DNA of 64,000 nucleotides from Bradysia coprophila (Eukaryota > Arthropoda > Insecta > Diptera > Sciaridae), in NCBI RefSeq assembly GCF_014529535.1, contig NW_023503608.1:9040501-9104500 (forward strand), in the 5' to 3' direction. Below, piece by piece: positions 57,488 through 64,000 of the stretch. Every line of letters begins with the position of its first letter. The first letter of the stretch is position 1. The notes beneath the pieces are model-generated. The model worked only from the letters and a program-made list of their open reading frames with translations, did no database searches and was not told the DNA's origin. The position numbers were made by a program, and so were the translations under genes.

Positions 57488-58535
57488 GACCCGTACGAAG
57501 TACTGGGGTCTTATAGGTTTACGCATACGTTTGTAACACGTCGAATTGGACTCCCTGAGTAAGGGGAAACCTATTGTGGTTGTCTAGAGATGCCAAATCC
57601 GCGAAAAAAAAATGTCCGTCTGTCCGTCTGTCTGTCCGTCTGTCTGTCTGCACGATAACTTGAGTAAAACGATTTTGAAAATTCTTTTTTTTCCCGTTTG
57701 GTAATGTCAAAAGACAGGCTAAGTTCGAAGATGAGTGATTTTGGATCGACCCCTCCCGAGCTGTGGCCCAATAAGTGCTTTACGGTTTTTCGAAGATATC
57801 TCCGGACATTTAAACGTTAAACTTGTAAGTGATACGTCAAATAAAAGGTATTTACAATACCGATCGACAAAAAAAAAGTTTATGGAAATCGGATGACCGA
57901 ATCGTGAGTTAGACCCCTTGGTGTGGAACAGGCACAGGACGGCAAGCAGTTTTTGCTTGTAGGTCGGCCACATTTGAACATATTTCGTCTGTTTTAGCTT
58001 TATTAGATAGGTATCGACCGTACCAATCAGGGAATTTTTTTTAATGAAATTATGTTCTCCGGAGCGTGAGCTAGGTCTCTTGGAGTGAGCTCTTATCTGG
58101 CTACTCGGAAGTACAGTGAACGTGGTGTATTTTGACAATATCTCGAGTAAATTTTGACCGAATTTCATGAATTTTTTTTTGTTTGAAAGGTATTAACGAA
58201 TGTAAAGCGTCAGTACTATTTCCGGTCTCCTAACAAAATGGCTGCCGGCGGCCATATTGGATTTTAGTAAAATAGAAATATCTTGGGAAAAATGATACTT
58301 AGAGAGTTTCTGTTAACATGGAAATAATTTGTTATGTGTGTGGGGTTTCAGGGATTCCATATACGGACATCTATATATACCTATATACAGCTATATTGAG
58401 CTATATACAGGCATATAGAACTATATAATAGCATATATTTATCTGTGAAATGTTTATTTATAGTGAAATATAGTTAAATATAGCGGTATATAGCTGTTTA
58501 AATAGGAATTTACGAAATTTGTCTTCGTACGGGGC
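57488..58535. mobile_element. Repeat element with CGTACGAAG / CTTCGTACG ends, copy 2
   Basis: GACCCGTACGAAGTACTGGG at 57488; CTTCGTACGGGGC ends at 58535. It has the GTCCGTCTGTCCGTC block (57615-57645) followed by ATAACTTGAGTAAA, as in copy 1 at 20488. A TATA-rich stretch built on TATATAGC/CTATATAC words lies at 58370-58500, where copy 1 has its 146-bp minisatellite. Confidence 0.7.
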
Positions 58536-60919
58536 TGTCTATATTGCCTCCGGCAATTTAGTTGTATATGATAACAAGGCAAAGAGTGGATAATGTAAGT
58601 GATTTTTTTTCTCGACTATGCCTAATGATTTTCTGATGCGACTTCATCGCACGTTTTCTCCGTTGAATATGAAAAATATTATTCGTACCTCGCCTTATGC
58701 TCCTTCTGGAAACCTCTCACGTGCAAAAAAAGACTTGTCCTAGGTACGTAATATCTATTTCACAACAAATGCTTACGAAGTTTCAGCGGAGGGGGAAAAT
58801 GACTAATTTCCCGCCTGCTTTATGAAAATTATGTGTTCACCCCGGGAAGAAGTAGGAAATTCCGACTTTCTCTCGTTGGAAATTGGTGAACAAATAACTA
58901 TTTTTAATTTCTTTAGACCGAAAGATCAAACTCTAACCAAACGTAAATAAGGATCTAAACAGACAATTTTAAATTTCACTTCAACCATAGCAAATACAGG
59001 TAATCATGAGTAATGAGTATGACGCATCAGTTACGAAATATACATCATACAAAAGAACAGACAATAGAGTATGCCCCAAATGTTTTTTTAAAGTAATATT
59101 CATAGTATTTTTGAGCTTACGTAATTCTTTTCCTAAGCTAAGAGTTCACTTTAACTTACGCTGAAATACTAATTGCTTCGAAATAGATTTTTTATCTAAC
59201 AGGAAATGGGATATTACACCTTGTATTTTCGGTTAATGAAATGTACATCATCAATGGTACCAAAGAACTTAGAACTTAGAGTTCTTTAAAGTTCTTTGAA
59301 TGGGACTGGTAGTGAGTATTAAAGTTCTTTGAATGAGACTACCGATCGAAATGGTGAAATTTGTTAATGCGATTCAAAGACAAGCCCAACAATTACACAA
59401 CAAGTGTTCCATATTCTTGTCCCTCGCACTGCGAGTAACGGACAAATTAAGAACATTGCATCGACATAATCTACTAATTAATTTTGTGAAGTGAAACGGC
59501 CTCGTTGTCTCATTGTTGAATAAAAGAATCGTTTGCGGCATATTATGAACATTTTTAGAATCACACCGTGTCATTTATTTCTAACGATTCTCTCATACTT
59601 ACTATACAGACATTCATAACAGGCAAGTCACTATCTCTAAAGTAATACACTTTACCGCATACCGCAGATTTCGTTTTAAGATTATCGCTCTTTCGTTCAT
59701 ACATTCAACTAGTAAAACAAATGTTTTTTTTTCGCTGGAAAACAGTGCACTTTTTCTATGTTCTAAACATGATACATCAACATACAGAATGATACCAGAG
59801 AGGAGCTGAAGGTTCGTTCAAGTAAAGAAAAACTCGAACTGTTTTTATGGATGTAACTATCGGGTGTATAATGTACAATGTACATACAAACGATGAATGA
59901 GTATGGCTATTGTAAATCTGCTAATAGTATATTACCTATCAATTGGACAAATAAAGGAAGTGGTGCTTCATGTGCCCGGCCTCGCCTCAGATCGGTAAAT
60001 ACTCAAGATGTAATTTCCAGCATTTGTTCCGTTGACAAAAGTGAGATGTTTTACTCAGAAACTTCGAGTCAAATTTCGTCGACGTTAAGTAAAATCAACT
60101 TTATCTCACGCGTCTAGCAAAATAATATTTTTGTCTGTTTTTTCTGTGGATCTTTATTTATCAAAAGAAGTAATGGTTCGATGTTGTTGTTTTTAATTTC
60201 ACTTCCGAAGTAATAAACGAAAAAAAAGTTTATTTTAAACCCCACGTTTTACAGCTTTAAAAGAAATGAATGTCTCTACTTTTCTTAATCATATCTCTTT
60301 AGACACCCATTTCATTCATTAATAATATCAAATTTTTCAGCTAAGTTTTGTACATTTATGTAGCTTGTAGCTATATTTTTCGTAATCTCCATTATCAGGT
60401 AAATGAATGGTAGGTAACATGACACACTCATACACGTACATTTTTTCCATTAAGTGCTGTGACCCAAGGTATTTTACGCCAGCGTATTAATAGTTTCGTA
60501 AAATTTCGACATCCGTCATTTCAACGCATCGACCGTAAAAACTATAGATACAAAAATTCGTTTAATCCGATTTAATGCAAAAACAGTAAGTAAACAGTAT
60601 AACATATAATACGCAAGCATTTGGATTTTGTTCCTCATGTATATGCAATTGCGAATTTTTGTTCACTTTGCGAACGCAATAGTTATTTATGCAATCGAGT
60701 GATAAATGCTATTGAATTCAGGCGGACCAACAACGTCACATTCTCTCACCGGATAGAGAGGCAAAGCAAAAACAGAATGTCACATTACACATCGTGTGGC
60801 TAAAATTTATCAACGAGGTGCATACAATGTTTTTCTTAATTAAGGCAAATGAAAATTTTACTTTTCGAAACTGAGTTTGAAAAAAAAAATCAATTTCTGT
60901 GAACACATTCTTCGTAAGT
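58536..60919. other. Intergenic, no secure gene
   Basis: 58850-58905 repeats the hairpin of 33735-33815. 59268-59335 contains AGTTCTTT(A/G)AA words and a near-duplicate of AAAGTTCTTTGAATGGGACT. An open frame at 59878-60117 (79 codons; INWTNKGSGASCARPRLRSV then NTQDVISSICSVDKSEM) reads like protein but has no partner exon or family; I leave it unassigned. Confidence 0.35.
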
Positions 60920-61485
60920 TTAACCATTATCTGGTTACAGACGGCAAGCATATCACCAATATTATTAGGTATCGGGACTATTACTTCCATCGATCAAAGT
61001 ACTTTTAATCGGTTGATTTCAAATCCTGTATTTCAAGGTTTAAAATACATTTCACTATATAAAGAACCATTACACAGCTGGAGAATTCTGAACACATTAT
61101 AACGCTATAAAAAGTTACAGGGTTTACTCGATTCAAGCGATCACGTTTCGTCCATATGAGAAACGTCAGTATATCGGTATAGAGGCATATCGAAGTCATT
61201 TCGTCCATTTCGTCGTTATGATGTGTTGTGGATTTTTCCAAGGCTGTATACTTTGGGGAGGTCACGCAGATGGAGATACGCGGATTACACACCACGTTTC
61301 ATACAAAAAATTCACTACGCCATACAAATTCAATTATGAAAAAGGTGTCATCCCGCGTATCTAATAAAATGGCGATCTGCGTGACCTCCCCAAAGTATAC
61401 AGCCTTGGATTTTCCCCCTCAGAGCATGTCATGATTTTTGTCGTCGTTATCCATAACAGATGAATGGCCGTATGTGACATCTCTC
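60920..61485 (-). mobile_element. TTAA MITE family copy with internal insertion
   Basis: From TTAA at 60920, GGTTACAGACGGCAAGCATA and ATCGGTTGATTTCAAATCC match the reverse of the 28.7-kb copy. The other end, TTGTCGTCGTTATCCATAAC then AGATGAATGGCCGTATGTGA, is at 61440-61476. The middle is expanded and contains the hAT MITE at 61239-61407. Confidence 0.6.
61239..61407. mobile_element. hAT-like MITE, copy 2
   Basis: CAAGGCTGTATACTTTGGGG .. CCCCAAAGTATACAGCCTTG, inverted ends of about 33 bp (GAGGTCACGCAGAT / ATCTGCGTGACCTC inside). Flanked by GATTTTTC (61231-61238) and GATTTTCC (61408-61415), a nearly perfect 8-bp duplication. Better preserved at the ends than copy 1 at 17408. Confidence 0.85.
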
Positions 61486-61741
61486 AAAGTGATCAATGCG
61501 TACGATATTGAATTTCATCTTGTCAATGATGACCATTGCGTAAGTCAACAGATGGTTGAATTCTAATGATGTCTGGTCACACCGTTTGATGATAAGTCAC
61601 GAAAGAAAAACAAACGAAACATTTACATAAAAAATACTGAAATTTATTTATTATTCTTCATTTGTAGCTATGTATCGTATAAAACAAGTAGAATATTCAT
61701 GGTAGGTAATTTGTTCTTCAGTTACAGTTACACTTAAATTA

Positions 61742-61747
61742 TTTATT
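61742..61747 (-). terminator. Poly(A) signal of MADF-BESS gene
   Basis: TTTATT on the plus strand (AATAAA on the minus strand), 11 nt beyond the stop at 61758; further TTTATT copies occur at 61645-61655. Confidence 0.4.
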
Positions 61748-61757
61748 CAACGAAACT

Positions 61758-62811
61758 TTACTTGTCTTCATCGTAATCCTCTTTGTATAATTCTTTGAAA
61801 ACCAATTTTTGTATTTTCATTCGTACTCGCAATTTCTGCGACGCACTCAACTCAGTCATATACGGATGCAGGCTAAGTAAGAAGTGATAATCATCGTCCA
61901 GATTTCGGTCTAAACTACCATCGGTAGTTAAAGATCCTTGATGATTCGACGCTCCGCCAGTATTATAGCCATTTCTCGATATATCATTTTCCAGTCTGAT
62001 TCTCTTTCGGGAACTTTCGCAATTCAGGACAGGTTCGGCAACAGCTGCAGCAGCTCCATTAGGTATTTTGAGCACGCCCATATTCATTCCATTGAAACTG
62101 TGACTGGAATTATCCATTTGGCCATCGTCCTCATCATCATCAGGTATTTGAATCAGTCCATCGGATAGGCCATCGCTCCGATAGCAATTTTCATCGAATT
62201 CGGATGATGTCTGTGGATGAACTTCGTACGAGAATGGGTCGTGTGGTTCGAATGATTCGTTTTTCGGTGCTCGGGATCTCATGTGTTCAGCTGTAATGTG
62301 AATCTGTCAGTAATTGACTTTTATTTACCAATGTAATGGCAATGTCATACATAGAAATAGTAACGATTTATAGTGCACCCATTTGGACTGGTACTCGTGT
62401 GGTTCTATTAACATTTCGTCATGCTCATCTCTGGGAATTCGTTTGAATTCGACACGAAAATTGTCCCGTAGGCCTTTCCATTTTGCTTTCAATGTGACCA
62501 CTGCAAGTATAATAGGTAGGGGTGTTAGCAATTTTATTTCATTTTAAACGCTGTGTGTTTGATTGAAAAACGTCTATATAACGTACTTGGTAGCTTATGC
62601 ATTTTGGATAAATCAGTCCATGTCTGCTCCATAAACCCCTTATTACAATGATAGTTGCGATCCCAAATGCCTTTACAATAAAAATGAGTGTTAATTTCTA
62701 TCGAATATTTCCGGCTTATGAGCATGCTAAAGTATTATAGTTACATGGGCGATCTTGTATATCTTGTATAAAGCGTTCAATATCCAAATTGGCTGCCAGC
62801 GGTGTCGTCAT
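61758..62811 (-). CDS. MADF-BESS domain transcription factor
   Basis: Exons complement(join(61758..62290, 62351..62500, 62587..62670, 62745..62811)); 277 residues. The MADF (Myb/SANT-like) domain starts at residue about 11: LDIERFIQDIQDRP, CIWDRNYHCNKGFMEQTWTD, LKAKWKGLRDNFRVEFKR, and SKWVHYKSLLFL. The middle is acidic and Ser/Asn-rich with an AAAAV stretch. The C-terminus has a BESS motif (DDDYHFLLSLHPYMTEL) followed by a basic helix (KLRVRMKIQKLVFKELY). Adf1-type MADF-BESS proteins bind DNA through MADF and other proteins through BESS, in the nucleus. I cannot assign a one-to-one fly orthologue. The start at 62811 is the only ATG that leaves the MADF domain whole. Confidence 0.9.
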
Positions 62812-64000
62812 TCTCTTGAAATATTCAGTTGTATATATATAAACCGTATGAATGTAAAGTCAAAAATCAATCTTGCCGAACAGAAAAGAGAAATGAAAAG
62901 AATAACAAACGCTACGTGTATGCCTCCGTAAGCGTTTCTCGCTCAACTAAATAAAATACATTTGAAAGCAAACACGCTATGCCTGCTTTTTTCAATTTCA
63001 GGTACCTAACATAGCGGCAGCTGCTGCTGCTTTTCGTTTTGTTCGCTCTCATACACAACTGTAGAACTTTTCCATATCGGCTGGTAAAACGACTACGATG
63101 AGGAATGGAAAAAAAAATTCATTTGCCAAATACACATATAAGCGGAGAAAGTGTATCGTGATGCGTGACGTTCTTTCGTATCGGCTTGTTCATGCTGTCC
63201 CGTTTATTTCTAGTTAAGCCGTCGCTGGTTTTATCTGCCTTTATGTTTTTAGCAAGCAAAGTGTAACTATTGTATATCATTTGATTTTGTTATGTACGTT
63301 CGATGTGTATATATCCATACAATTGTATATATATATATATATACACTCTGCCATATGTCGATTTTGTAGCATTGAAATGAGGGTACTGCTAGCTGATATA
63401 CTTATATCTTAAAGGTATCTATAGAGATGTATAATGTACAATACACAAACGTACAAACGTTGATGTAAAAACTTTTTTTTAGTCTTCCATCCACTCTTCG
63501 CTTATGTATTTTATCGTTCCTTAGTTTGTGACCCGAATTACAACAACAAAATATAGGTATATATATCTTTATGGCATCTATGTTAGTTTATTGCATTTGA
63601 CAAGCCAAGAATTTCAGTTATATTTTGCTGTGTTCATGTCTCACTCTGATATAGAGTATTTGAGTATATTTCTCAGACACGTTTATAAAGAGAACTCGAG
63701 AAATAAATATGTATTCTGATGCCATAGTCCGTGTTAAATACATAATATGATCGGAGTGTTGTAAGTTGTATATCTTTGCCGCAGTTTCCATAGCTTAAAA
63801 TGATTGAGCACCGTACATTCATAGTATGATTTTATTATGGTTAAATACGAAAAATTCATGATTGATCAGCCGAAATTACACAAGAATTTCAATTGACAGC
63901 ATGTAAAACAACTAAATATGTTGCCTGTAAATGCTAGATGAAAGACTGTTCGATAAGTCATCTTCCTGTTTCCATAATTAATGAAATTGCATTTCCTTGC
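62812..64000. other. Upstream region of MADF-BESS gene, with (TA)n
   Basis: No coding sequence recognised. A pure TA microsatellite lies at 63325-63345. TATATATC/GTATATAT words are frequent at 63300-63580. No tRNA-like or repeat-family match. Confidence 0.4.

Noticed and set aside
63325-63345. (TA)n tract as a promoter TATA box for the MADF-BESS gene
   Set aside because: It lies over 500 bp from the start codon and is a simple microsatellite; nothing ties it to transcription.

Overview
The window is a piece of an AT-rich insect nuclear genome. Genes are split by small introns with GT..AG ends, poly(A) signals are AATAAA, and the gene set is arthropod: sosondowah, Tsf2-type melanotransferrin, an MADF-BESS factor and a trypsin-fold digestive-type protease. 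Gene content together with the very high load of foldback/MITE repeats fits a lower dipteran (a fungus-gnat-like nematoceran is my best guess). That placement is inference, not proof.

Layout, left to right. 2164-18952 (+): the 3' part of sosondowah (SOWAH ankyrin protein), with large introns, two micro-exons and an alternative terminal exon; a 1.2-kb foldback transposon sits in one intron. 19.3-21.5 kb: repeats. 22001-23776 (+): KLHDC4 kelch protein. 24103-26238 (-), converging on it: an NB-ARC/TPR STAND ATPase with a short, separately spliced, Asn/Gly-rich N-terminus. 26281-29391: foldback elements and MITEs. 29392-32965 (+): GPI-type transferrin Tsf2. 33.4-37.0 kb: hairpins, a decayed ubiquitin protease (USP) pseudogene with a MITE inside it, and a MITE interrupted by a larger foldback element. 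37667-44760 (-): phosphoacetylglucosamine mutase (PGM3/nst), whose first exon lies 5 kb away across a repeat-filled intron. 46476-48874 (+): ESCRT-III subunit Vps20/CHMP6. 50610-52051 (+): tRNA-splicing endonuclease subunit Sen54. 52952-53906 (-): secreted S1 protease. 54668-55252: MITE with an internal palindromic satellite. 56294-57173 (-): ataxin-3 deubiquitinase without a polyQ tract. 57488-58535: long repeat with CGTACGAAG ends. 61758-62811 (-): MADF-BESS transcription factor.

The genes are mostly unrelated housekeeping or developmental loci; this is not an operon-like system. Exon models were built by hand from splice signals. For the eight genes complete in the window, and for the in-window exons of sosondowah, all phases close to an uninterrupted protein. 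The most unusual features are: (i) the STAND protein, which looks like an NLR-type immune sensor with a candidate amyloid-like N-terminal motif; (ii) the exceptional density of long inverted repeats, three of them inside introns of expressed genes; (iii) a promoter-proximal block shared by Vps20 and Sen54; and (iv) the GGATACCGGTATCC palindrome satellite.
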